From Litsea cubeba (lineage: Eukaryota; Streptophyta; Magnoliopsida; Laurales; Lauraceae): a stretch of 64,000 nt of DNA. The stretch spans positions 60,867,849 to 60,931,848 of the forward strand of contig CM022948.1 in assembly GCA_012931725.1 (NCBI GenBank), in the 5' to 3' direction. Both the position numbers and the translations under genes were made by a program. The stretch's first letter is position 1, and each line of letters opens with the position of its first letter. Under the pieces are notes generated by a model that made no database searches, was not told where the DNA came from, and was given only the letters and a program-made list of their open reading frames with translations. Positions 51,692 to 62,900 of the stretch are shown here, in pieces.

Positions 51692-52160
51692 TGTTCAGAT
51701 CACCTCAAAGTTATGAATTGCTTTGGGAACCCAAAAACTAACAAACTGGGTAATTCTAAAATCACTTTCAGTTGTAAACTTGTAAATAGCATGAGGAATG
51801 AAAGGTGTGTTGTAACTTCAAAAATAGAATTTGCAGTTAATGCAGAACAACAACTTGATGAATTGGGGTGGATGTTTCCAAAATCGCGACAACTTTGCAA
51901 ATTGCTTTGATGGGTCATCATCAATCGTCAATTGCATAGAAAATCAAAATGAGAAATTGAGTGATTCGGAATCACCAATAATTTGCCAATTGATTCGATG
52001 GAGCAAAGAGAATTAGCATAAGACTGAAAAAATTGGGCATTTCCAAAATCGCCTGCATAGTTTAATAAAATGATGAATTGGGTGATCCTAAAATCACCTG
52101 AACTCGAATTGGGCATTTCCAAAATCGGCTCCAATTTGCCAATTGCTTTTGTGGGTCATC
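51692..52160. repeat. Degenerate repeats in H2, intron-like
   Basis: Related segments recur: TTTCCAAAATCG...TTTGC.AATTGCTTT, then TGGGTCATC, at about 51870-51920 and again at about 52105-52160; GGGCATTTCCAAAATCG twice (about 52035 and 52117); and GGTAATTCTAAAATCAC / GGTGATCCTAAAATCACC. Non-coding; lies beside the captured WDR5-like exon and may be its intron. Confidence 0.6.
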
Positions 52161-52220
52161 GTGAAACACATAGAAACTGATAAACTAATAATAAATTAAA
52201 AGAAAGAAGACAGCACGTAC

Positions 52221-52300
52221 AAGGGTGTCGTCGAGGGTGGCGACGAGGACGAACTTGGCGTTGGAGAACTTGACGCGGGAGACTGCTCGGCTGTGAAGTG
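52221..52300 (-). pseudogene. Captured WD40 (WDR5-like) exon fragment
   Basis: The minus strand reads SRVKFSNAKFVLVATLDDTL, followed directly by GTACGT, a splice donor. This matches the WD-repeat segment of WDR5-type proteins (VKFSP.GKFILVGTLD.TL), which are COMPASS histone-methylation complex subunits. Only about 25 codons remain. It is strongly GC-rich against an AT-rich background. The preserved donor points to capture of genomic DNA by Helitron H2. It cannot make a functional WD40 propeller. Confidence 0.7.
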
Positions 52301-52714
52301 ATTACTGTACAAGGCCCAAATACACCCAGTCAAGATGATTTAGCATATTCGATTTATAAGCATCAGTCACATATACACTATATGAGGGGAAAAATGACAC
52401 ATGAAATAAAACAGAAAAAAGAAAATGAGAGGGAAGAGGAGGTGGAGGTGGAGGAAGAAGAAGAAGAAGAGAGAACAAGAAGCACCTGCAGCCAAGAGAG
52501 GAAACGGCTCCGGTGATCGATGGCTCGAGCTCCGGCAGCAAAGCAGCGAAAAGGGTTTCCTAACAAAAAGAAAAATAGAAAGGGAGATGGAAGATGGAGG
52601 TCGGTGAGAGAGAAGAAGCTGATGAGACAGAGACGTGAAGAGGAGTTTTTCTCCCGAGAGCTTTGAGAAACAAACGAGAGAGGACGAGAAGGGAAGAGTG
52701 TGTTTGAAAAAATA
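52301..52714. other. Purine-rich stretch next to captured exon
   Basis: GAGGTGGAGG- and GAAGAA-rich DNA (52415-52470). It could be the 5'UTR or first exon of the same captured gene; no protein similarity was recognised. Confidence 0.35.
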
Positions 52715-53207
52715 GGAAACTTTTCAAATATGGCATTAAGTTTTTGCCTTAATTTAAAAAAGGACATAAGTTTTGAAACTTTTTAAATTAGTCTCTAAGC
52801 TTTCCAGTAAATTTTCACCGGCCATTTAAAAGTATTTTCTGGTGACTTTTTCCCTCAATATTTTAAAAATACCCAAATTACCCTTCATTTAAAGCCATTA
52901 TATGGTTTCGGCAGCCACTATATGCAGCCAATCGCTGTAGAAATACTTGGTGTCCTTGATCACCGTGAGGACACCAGCGAGGAAAACGAGGAGAATATAA
53001 AGGAAGTAAATGAGAGTTTTATTATAATGAATGGTAATTTTGGTATTTAAAAAAAAAGAAAAAATTGTCGAAAAATAACTTTAAATAGATGGATGTCCTT
53101 AATTGAAAATTTCCTGAAAAACTTAGGGACTAATTTGAAAAGTTTTGAAACTTTTGTCCTCTTTTGAAATAAGGCCGAAACTTAAGGACTTTTTTGAGAT
53201 TCTCCCT
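52715..53207. mobile_element. Mutator-like MITE with ~90-bp inverted repeats
   Basis: The left arm (52715 to about 52815; TAAGTTTTTGCCTTAATTT, then GACATAAGTTTTGAAACTTTT) is matched in reverse complement by the right arm (about 53115-53207; AAAAGTTTTGAAACTTTTGTC, then AAGGCCGAAACTTAAGGAC). Long inverted arms and a near 9-bp flank repeat (TTGAAAAAATA before, TTGAAAATA after) suggest a Mutator-type element. The element class is inferred; the inverted repeat is certain. Confidence 0.65.
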
Positions 53208-53348
53208 TGAAAATATACTTTCCATTTGGGACGTGTTCTACTCTCCGTTTGGCACGTGTTTATGACGACAAACTACTACTTTTATAGATGGGAAAGGAGT
53301 CGACGACAAACTCCTGCTTTTATATAGAAAAAAAAATATAGATATAGA
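53208..53348 (-). other. Helitron H2 5' terminal region
   Basis: Contains repeated ACGACAAACT(A/C)CT and CTTTTATA motifs in two tandem forms (about 53262-53290 and 53301-53326). The minus strand begins TCTATATCTATA after host A. The two-fold repetition of the subterminal motif is unusual. Confidence 0.6.
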
Positions 53349-53360
53349 TATAAATATAAA

Positions 53361-53406
53361 TATGACATTCATTTTGACAACCCATATTATAAATAGATAT
53401 GAGCCC
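53361..53406 (+). other. Paralogous empty site for Helitron H1
   Basis: Positions 53361-53386 equal 626-651 (25 of 26 bases) and 53387-53406 equal 35326-35345 (20 of 20). The two flanks of H1 are therefore contiguous here, with the junction between A53386 and T53387. Confidence 0.9.
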
Positions 53407-53927
53407 CACGATTGGAACCCATTTCTCCTTTTAGTGTAACATTTGAATATAGTTGATAAAGGTTCAAACTTTATGTGGAGCATGGTGGGCCCCACTTTGA
53501 GTCCAATCCGCCCACTTATGGGACCCACTTAGTGGATCCAGAACCATTAAAGAGAAGGTGGAACTGGATTCGGACCTGGAACCGGTTTCTTGGCTCCGGA
53601 ACCGGAACCAAAAGCATATATGGATGGGTCTGGATTCGGGTCCGGATCTAGGTAGAGAATGATATTAAGAAAATATGATTTTTATGAGTGACTTCAACTG
53701 TCCATATATATCCATAAAAAAAATCCATGAAGATCAGATTCTTCCTTTTTTCTCCCATGATTCTCTTTCCTTTCATGCACCAATCGCTTTAACTATTATT
53801 AGAATGCTAATGCATCCATCCATAGAAAGACAGATAAATATACAGATGTATGCATAGGATGGGATGAGATCATGGCATTTTGTTTGTTTTCCAAATCTAA
53901 GTCTTGTTGCCTTGAAGAGCTTGGGAC
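53407..53927. other. Upstream region of the DUF547 gene
   Basis: Holds the promoter and 5'UTR by position, but no firm TATA box or start site can be assigned. About 53545-53650 has GGAACCGG/GGATTCGG motifs like decayed hAT subterminal repeats. Confidence 0.4.
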
Positions 53928-56900
53928 ATGGATAGTTTCTCTGCAGTAGATTGCAATGTTGTTTCAAGCAGAAAGGGTGGAGATAGTAGGAGTTGTCTGG
54001 ACACTGATTTGCAGCATAAGTGGTCTAGAAGGTAGATTTCCCAACTTTTGCTTCTGGGTTTTTTTTTTTTTTTTTCACCTTGAAATGTCCAGTGTTTGAT
54101 GTTTGTGTGTTTTGAGGTATTGATGGGGTGATTAGTGTGGTTCATTCAGATGGGTTTTTGTTCTTTTCTTGTTTGTATTGAGTTGTTGGGTCTGGTGTTT
54201 TAATAAGCCTTCTGTTTTGTGAGTAGATGATGTTGCATTGTTTTGTGATTGTAAGAATGCAAAACCTGTTTGCAATGTATTTTGGCATGAATTAGTGTTC
54301 TGATTTTTTCTAACTTGCATTAGAACTGTTGCGAATGTCATTTGGGACATAGCAACCAATTAGAATGCAATAAATGAGGACATGATGTGATCTTGACTAC
54401 AGTTATTGGGATCATTTAAGAACTCATGGAAACAAAACAATACATGAATTGAGTTTTTTTTTTTTTTTTGGTGTACTATGCGACTGTCAAGTCCAGCAAT
54501 TTTGACTGCAATTATAGTCCAACCATTGCATGGGACCCACTTTGGCCATGTGCTTTTGCTGTCGGTGGTTGGATAAGAAGGCACTTTTATGGAATGTTTG
54601 ATGGTCATAATCATCTCATGAGAGGCCTCCTATACAAATGTCTAGAAATGATTTAGTTGGGAACTGTTTTTCTTGCATTCTCTTGATTCAGTGGTTTATG
54701 ATCATCAAGTCAAATTGAGATTTTCTACCAAAAAAAGTTCCTATTTCTACCCCAAAAAAAAAGTCAAATTGAGATTTAGATCATACATAACAACCATTAT
54801 ATCATTCTTATCCAATCATGATTCATGACACAAATGGCGACAGTGGATCCACATGGTGGGTTAGACTCCTACAGTAGTCCAACCAGTTGGACTTGATCAT
54901 TCCTCATTATATATTATTACTGCATCCTCTCACTCTTGGATGGGGCCGACCTGAATGCTTGACAATTGTAGACGGTAGAGGTTATATAGGTTTGAGAGTG
55001 AAATAGTGGTGGGCCAAATACTACTCAAATGAGATAATCCTAACATTTGCTTCTCTCTTTCTATCTCTCTCTAAATGGTTGGTAAAAAAGACACTTTTGG
55101 TTGCAAACACACTAATGATTGAGTGGTTTTGGCACTTTAGTTTCACACACATGCCCAGTGTCGATCTCTGGGTCTTTGAGTCTGAAATATCGCTTCTAAT
55201 CAGTAGCCCAAGACTAGCAAAAAAAAGAAAAAAAGAGGCAGTTTTGGTTTGTGGCCTAGTACTTGATTTTAAAGCTTCAAAGTGCAAATTGAAAATGGTC
55301 TGATCATTGTCAAATTAGGAGCTGCGTGTAGCTGGGTTTTGAATTTTGATTGGTCTTTCAAGCATTGTCATGCATAGCAATGTTGGGTCAATAACGACAG
55401 AGTTATTATTGGAAACTTTTCAGAACTTTGGGCCTTTTCTGGCTCATTGATGAGAAATGCAACCGAAATTAAAAAAAAAATGTTTGAAACTGAATAGTTA
55501 AAAATATCTTAAAGTAAAAAAAAAAAATCACATATATGTAAAGTTCAATTAGATTTAAGTAAATACTGTGTTATTGTAGCTATAATATCATTTTGCCGGA
55601 ATTTTCAATTTTTCGTGTTAATAACTCAAATTATTAGTGGTACTTGTGTCTTTTAATCTTGGATGACTTGGTCACTTAGAAGTGGGCAGCATTTGGAATT
55701 TTCACATAGCTGACCATTTTACATTTTATGTCTTCATCTGTTATCTTGTATATTTATTTTTATAATGCTTAGTAACTATATTTGAAAAGGTGTTTGGAAT
55801 AAAAGATAGCCTTGAATTATTCTTCTGCATGCATGTGAATTGATCTACTGCTTCACTTCTGTAGCTTTCTTCTGCCAGCCTATCTATGCTGGAACTATTT
55901 CATCCTCATCATCAAAGCCTTGTCCCAACAATGTTAGAACTATTTGCTTTCTGTAATTCATATTGAGATGATGATGTTTTTCCACAGCGCTGTTGATAAG
56001 AAGTCAGATTCTGCACATGAAACTTCTCAATCCATAGAAAAAGTTCTAAATGTATCTAAGGTGAGAAGAATCTTAGCCTCTGTCTCTAAACTTCTACCTT
56101 CTGAGGGCATTCTTTGCAAGAATTCCTGACAGGATTTCTTGTTGTTGGGAATTTATGACAGCATGTTGGGAATTTCAAAACTTCTAGCTCCTACGAGAAT
56201 TTGTGAATCTAGCTGGAGCACAACATTTGGAATTCTCAGATATACCAGACAGGAAGTCTCATATATCCTCTAAACAGACAGTTTAGACTTGAATTAGTGA
56301 AACAAAAGGTCCAAAGGGAAATATGGATCTCATTTTATTTTTCATGATGTCTAATCAGATTAAGCAGAGAGGCTATTTACCATCTTATCTATATTTGTTA
56401 GGATTTGGGAAATTTGGTGAGGTGCCATGAAGCAGAAAGCCCTATTTATCAGGGTTGTAGTGATAGTATCGATGATACTTTAACGAGGCATCGTGCTTCC
56501 CTAGAGAATGATGTATGTATTCATTTACTATTGTTGTTGTGGCTGTTAGACTTGTATTTGTATGTCTTAATTGCAAGAAATCTTCTAATTATGATGACAG
56601 AGTCATATTGTTAGCAGCTAAGCCTAGGGAAAAAAGATTAGGAAACCAAATTCAGTTGGGAATTTAGTAGATAACGACTGTGGATTCAAATCAAAGGGGA
56701 TCTTAAGTCACCTATATGAAAAGATGAAGCCATAGAAATGGAGATTGATCGAATGTGTTCTTAACTTTTTTGTTATAGTATGTACTGGCAGATTCATCAA
56801 CCGCTGCTATTACAACTATTGAATCTTCTGGCATCCTGTACCTATATATATGAATACCTGCATGTCAACTTGTAATTAACTTCGGGAAATATTGTTTGAT

Positions 56901-59900
56901 AGTTTGGTCAACATCATCATCATCATCAAAGCATTGTCTCGACTATGTTGGGGCCAGCTACAACTTAAGAACTTTTCATGTGCAAAGTTTTCTTAAATAA
57001 TTTCAGTAGTCATTGTCCTAACTTGCAGATTGAACAGCTACGGTTGTGTTTGCATCAAGAGAAATCTATGCGGACAATGCTTGAGCGAGCAATGGGTCGA
57101 TCTTCTAGCACTTTGTCTCCTGGAAACAGACAGTTGGTTGCTCAGGTTTGTGTGGATTTTGACAGCAAGCTCTTCATAACATTTTTATTGGATATACATG
57201 AATGAACCCACACACCTAAATATTAGAAGAGATGGACTTCTTGTGAGAGTGAATCTCATCACAATTTTATGAATTTAGTGTGGTACCTTAGTTATCTTAA
57301 ATTTTGCATTGCATCAATTTTGAAAACGTATGGTATCTCTATGGTATTTTTCCATGGTCTTGGGCTATTCATTAGTCTAGATTCTAGAAGATACACCTCT
57401 ATAATACACTAACAGGGCCATTTCAGAATCTCTGGTCAGACAGGTCAGCTATTCTGAAGTCTGTACTGTTTTCAAATCACTTGAGAAAATGAAATAAGAA
57501 CCATAGGTGAGCACAGGTTCGGCTTCTGAATCATGCAACGATATTTGAATATTAATTTAATTTTTATGCAACTCATTGTAACTCATAAGTATGTCACTAC
57601 TAATTTAGTCATCTGATTAGTTTATAACAATTTATAAATATTACCTCAAGAAATGTTTAGATTATGATATTGTAGAACATCAATTTCTTCTTGGATCACA
57701 TAATGTTGAAGACTTTAATGAACTTTTTTCACTTTCTACCTGTATTCTTGATATGCTTATTTAAAGTGTACCAAAGCTGTATTGTTCAGCTTCTGGAAGA
57801 CTGGAACTGAAGTAGGCTTTAGCAGGTAGTAATCCAGAAAGTTGCTTTCTTTTCAGACAAGGGAACTTATACAAGAGATTGAGCTGCTCGAAGAAGAGGT
57901 TGCAAACCGTGAGCGGCATGTTCTTTCTCTATATAGAAATATCTTTGATCAATGTCTTAATAAGACACCGTCAGGGAAAAGTTCTCTCCTGACATCTCCT
58001 GCACACATAAAGAATGAAGTTAGAAAACATCCCAGTATAATTTCAAGTACATTTTGCTCCTCCAAAAAGTTCTCTTTACAACCTTTCCAGCTTCTTGGTA
58101 CTAAAAAGGATTCAGGGAAAAAGAACATGTTGCAGCAGTCCAAGGCAAGACATTCCATATTGGATGAAAAAACAAACATTCATGCTGACAGCAATAGTTC
58201 AGATCCTGCTAAGGTATGCAAAAAGGATAAAAAGGCGGAACGTTCTAAATACAGACATCTTTGCTGGTGGGTCTTTCATTTTTTGGTGCCCCTGCATTTT
58301 GGTTCAACTCCTGCATGTAACTTTTAAAGAGTTGATTACAACTATCACTTAAGGAATTGTATGATCTTGGACATGAGGATTTGTTGTATCCTTGGTCTTT
58401 GATTATGTGAAAGTGGAGCCCATGTTTTGGTGATCCAAAATGTTGCCTATTGTGGAAACTCCAGAGCGTAAAGTCTTATTGGAAAATCCTAACCTTTTGA
58501 ACAATGGCCTGCAGTAAGGCATTTAAGATGAAAATATAGCAATGGTCCACAATACAAAATCCCTTTCTGACTTGATTTCTCTGCATTGGGACTATCAATT
58601 GAAGGTCAAATGGATCACTGGACATGAGGTCCAGAGCCAGATAACATTATATTTATGCATTATGTTAAGAAATCTCAAATACCTTATTTTTCCGTTTGAG
58701 CTTCAGATTTTGCTTATTCAATTACCCGACCAATATATTCTACAGTTGCATGCTATTTTTCATCCAATGTGATACCTATACAATCAAAGTTTGAAAAACA
58801 TAGTAGGTAACTAGCACATGTACTTTCCTGTTCTTACCCTGTTTTAGTTTATGATTATATCTTCTCTGCCTTTTAGATATGTACATTTTGTTTTATGGAT
58901 CAACTAAAACTCCTGAATTTTGTGGTGGATGTCTTAGTTAAACTGAAAAATAGTTATCATCATTATTTTCATTTTGAAACGTTTTCTTGACATATGGGTA
59001 GAAAATATCATGGCCGCTGCTAGCAAGCATGCTTTCTGATAGTCCTTGAATATTCATTTTATCCCAATTTCACCTTTTTCACGTTGGAATCTTATGTCAA
59101 AAGAAACACTAGAAATGTTGGAACATCTAAATTTTGGTCTCTACTTAACCCAAAGAAAAATTTGAGTGACATAAGAGCTTTTCTTTCTGTAACTCCTATG
59201 GCAAACTGGGAACCTCCTTTTCATGCATTTGAAGTTAATCACAGTATTTTCATTAATTTCTTTATGAGTAAAGATAGGTCTATAAGCCACTCAGAGTGCC
59301 AATGCTGGATATTTATTTCTTCTTACAATTTCAGGTACCTGAGAAAATACATACTGCGAGAAAGAATTCCTTGCCGGTCCGTACTTTGAAAGATCATCTC
59401 TGCCAGTGTCCCAGCAAGCTATCTGAAGAGTTGGTCAGATGCATGGCCGCAATATATTGCTGGGTATGTAATGCAGCACCTGCAAAGCCAGAAAACGGTT
59501 GTGTGCCATTAGAATCAAGGTCATCCACCAAAATAGCCCTGCCACGACAAAGTGTCGGTGGAGATCAAGATTGTTCTTGGAGATCAATGATGGAAATATC
59601 TAGGATATTGACTAATGGAAACCAGCACTCACGAGCATCTTATGCTACTAGCAGCTACAGGTGGGAAGTTGATGTCTGATTTTGTTCAGAGTCTCTTTGT
59701 GATGAGAGAGAGAGAGAGAGAGATCAGTACTTGTTGTTTGGTCAACAATGGTGAGATGCAACCAATTAAATGATATTCTTGTCTCTAAGTCATGGCATTT
59801 AGCTGGCCCATCATTGGATGGGCCAGGCTCTACTGTCTTGTCTATTAGATGATTCTAGCTATCTGTTTCATTGCTTGATAATGGACAATGAAAGTCAATG

Positions 59901-62900
59901 GTCCATTATTAGTGAGCGAAATCGTAAAACTAAAGCCAAGAAATGGGAAGCGAATTTTTGTGTATCCCTTATTGACATTGATGCCCATCATTTAAATGAT
60001 TTCTCACCAAAAGGTTGACCCTGCATGTTAAGTTTGTAGTGATCAAACTTGAGCAATCAAATATATTTCCTCTCTTGATTATTTTGTTTAATATTTTATC
60101 CCTCTTCTCCCCATATTGTAGGTTTACCTGAAAGAATAATCTTCCATTGGTCTCATAAATTTTCAGGGTTTTGGTGGAGCAACTGGAAAGAGTGAATCCA
60201 AGCCATATGGAAACTAATGCCAAACTAGCATTTTGGATCAATGTGTACAATTCTCTAGTTATGCATGTAATGGTTACTGATAACAATTTAGTTCGACATA
60301 CCTTCTCTATACTTTTGTAATTTCTTATTATATACTACCTGTTTTGTAGGCATATCTAGTATGTGGAATCCCCATTAGATCTATGAGGAAGATGGCCTTG
60401 TTTCAAAAGGTAGTGCTCTTGCTTCAAAATATTTTAAGATCTATCGTCTGATGAGAATTGCCTTGAAATGATGGAAATGGGATGCAAAAGGATATGTTAA
60501 GATAACTTGGCTTCAATTCTAGTAACTTCCTGGCTTTACACTCCTAATTAAGTACAGTATGTATGCCTATTTTTGTGATGTTCATCTAGATTAAAGTTTT
60601 CTTTTAAAAGATGAGTTACTTGCTGCCTCTAGAAAATCTAATTTTTAAAGACAACTTAGTGATGGGAAGTTCAAGCGCTTGCAATGGCTTAAAGAAATTA
60701 AGACAACTGTAATTATATTTCAATGTTTTGTCCAGTTCTAGATTCTGTTTGTTCAAAATTGTCGTTTTTGAAGGAAATAGTTCTCTAGCGCTCTCACTTT
60801 TTTCATTTGAATTGCAACTCCTAAAATTGCTTGCTATGATTAAACCATTCTATTGGAAAATGGATCACACTATGGCAACTTTTACCAATTTAGATTGTCT
60901 TTATTAAACAGAGACAGGTAAACTGAAGTAAAAGCAAGTGTGAAACTTCTCATCCATTTTTTTTTTCTTCTTGTTTTTTCCTTGCTACTGAATGAGTGGC
61001 TCATGATCGGAATTGGGCTAGTTTTGGTCTGAAACATGTGATTGAAAATTAATAAATATTTTTTTGTGGAAGAGGACCAATGATTTTTTTATTATGCCTT
61101 AACGAATTTGTTTTTCTAGTGCAGGCCGGTTACAACATTGGGGGACACATCATAAGCGCGGATTCCATAGAGCATTCAATACTATGTTGCCGTTCACCGC
61201 GAATTTGCCGTGTATGAAAATAAATTTTGCTTCACATTTTATTCATTCTATATTCATGTCGCATTCCATTTAGTGTGACTCATGTATTTATTTTGTATAT
61301 GTTTTATTTTATGACAAAGCATTCTGTAAGATAAATGATCCTATGCTGCTGCACTGATGTTTGGAGCCTGTCTTTTTGTGACCCAAATCATTCGTAATCG
61401 TATCGCATTCCTCCTTAGATTAGGTAATGGCCCAGATTTTACTCATATAAGAGTTACATGTGATGTCGGATTGATCATGTGTGAAATATATAGCTGTATT
61501 TTCTATACATGATCAACACAACAATGGATATCACACTGCTTTGAATGAAATTTTGGTCCCATTGCCATACAAAGGGTGGTGCGCAGCATGAATGACTTTA
61601 ATAAGCAAAGGCTGGAATTACACAGGTTAAATGAAGTGACCTGCTTCCATCGGTACCATACTAATGGGAGCGTAAGATCATTTCTCATGCAGGTGCATGT
61701 CCGATTTCTGAACAAAATGAATTACCTGATCTTTCTTTTCCCCCCTTTATACTAGGGATGTAGATGAACCTCCTTCCAATGGACTTGGACCTGACCCAAA
61801 TCCAAAATAAGTTAAACATTATCATACTGCAATATGACCTTATGCTTGCAAGCACAAGGCACTACCACCTATACTGTAATGAGGATTACTGTCATACAGT
61901 GTTGTTAATTGTGAATGTGAGGGGGTTGGATTGATGATAAGTGCATCCCACATGGAGCTCAAATCGTAATCTCTCATAGGATCCATGAGAGGTAGCTCTC
62001 ATATGAAAGATTTGTATGTAATATATATTTTTTATATTAGTATACAAATGTTATATAAACCACCCAGGTGGTATTCAGGCATGGACTTGACTAGACTTTA
62101 GACCAAACCTGATTACAATTAAATCCAAAAATAGGGGTCCATACCAGGATTTCAGGTCAGGTCCTTTGGATAACTCGGTAATTAGAAGTCCATTGACATC
62201 CCAATTTACACCCTACTTCTGATGCACGCACTTCATTTTTCTAATCTCACTCCTTTTTCATTAATTGTACCAGAAGGACAAAAAGGGTGTATGCAAGACG
62301 GTGTAATTTAAGTCTCAAGTATTGTTTCATAAATCTTACCTTTCATTTTTTTTTTCTTTAATATATTTGTATGATCTCAAATTTTCAGAAAAATAATGCA
62401 TTACAATGTATACAAATAAAATATTATTTACATATTGTGTCATGAATTCAAGCAGTGTTCCTGGTTTTCTAATTTAAAGGGAGAATTTATATTAAAAGAA
62501 AGGGGAAAATGAGAGACCTATATTCGTGTTTTCATGCATTCAGTATTTGATTGGGGAGAGGAAGAATGACATTTTCACATATACTTTCTCATATTTAGGC
62601 ATAAAACTGATTTGCTTGTGCTGAGAGTGAACACAATTTTTTCTCCCCCAAAGAGAAGAAACAAAACTTTCTCCCTCTTTTTCCTCTTGTGAATTCCAAA
62701 TAACAAAACTTTTTCCTTCCCATTTTCCTCTTCTACTTTTTCTAAGTTTCCATTTTATATTAATTTTCTTTCTCCCTTTTCTCTAGCTTTCTCCATCTGG
62801 TAGGAATCCATCTTATTTTTCTACTTTTTCCTTCCCATAATCCTCTAATTAATATTCCTCTTTCCATTTTGGCATATAACTTCAAAAAAAGAAAGAAAAA

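Larger units (their letters stand above)
35573..53348 (-). mobile_element. Helitron H2, about 17.8 kb, minus strand
   Basis: Read on the minus strand, the 3' end (plus coordinates 35601 down to 35573) is a hairpin TACATGC-GAG-GCACGTA with one mismatch, then ACCTATCCA, then CTAG and host T (A35572 on plus). The 5' end is TC at 53348-53347 after host A, continuing TCTATATCTATA and TATATAAAAGCAGGAG. Removing it rejoins the second R copy to TATGACATTC at 53361, with about 12 extra AT-rich bases, so the exact 5' base may be off by a few. It carries decayed Rep-helicase and RPA genes in its own orientation and five later insertions. Termini and proteins differ from H1, so it is another family member, not a copy. 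Confidence 0.75.

Noticed and set aside
53387..53600. Third full copy of host repeat R
   Set aside because: Only the first 20 bases match (to 53406); the following sequence differs, so it supports an empty site but not a third unit.
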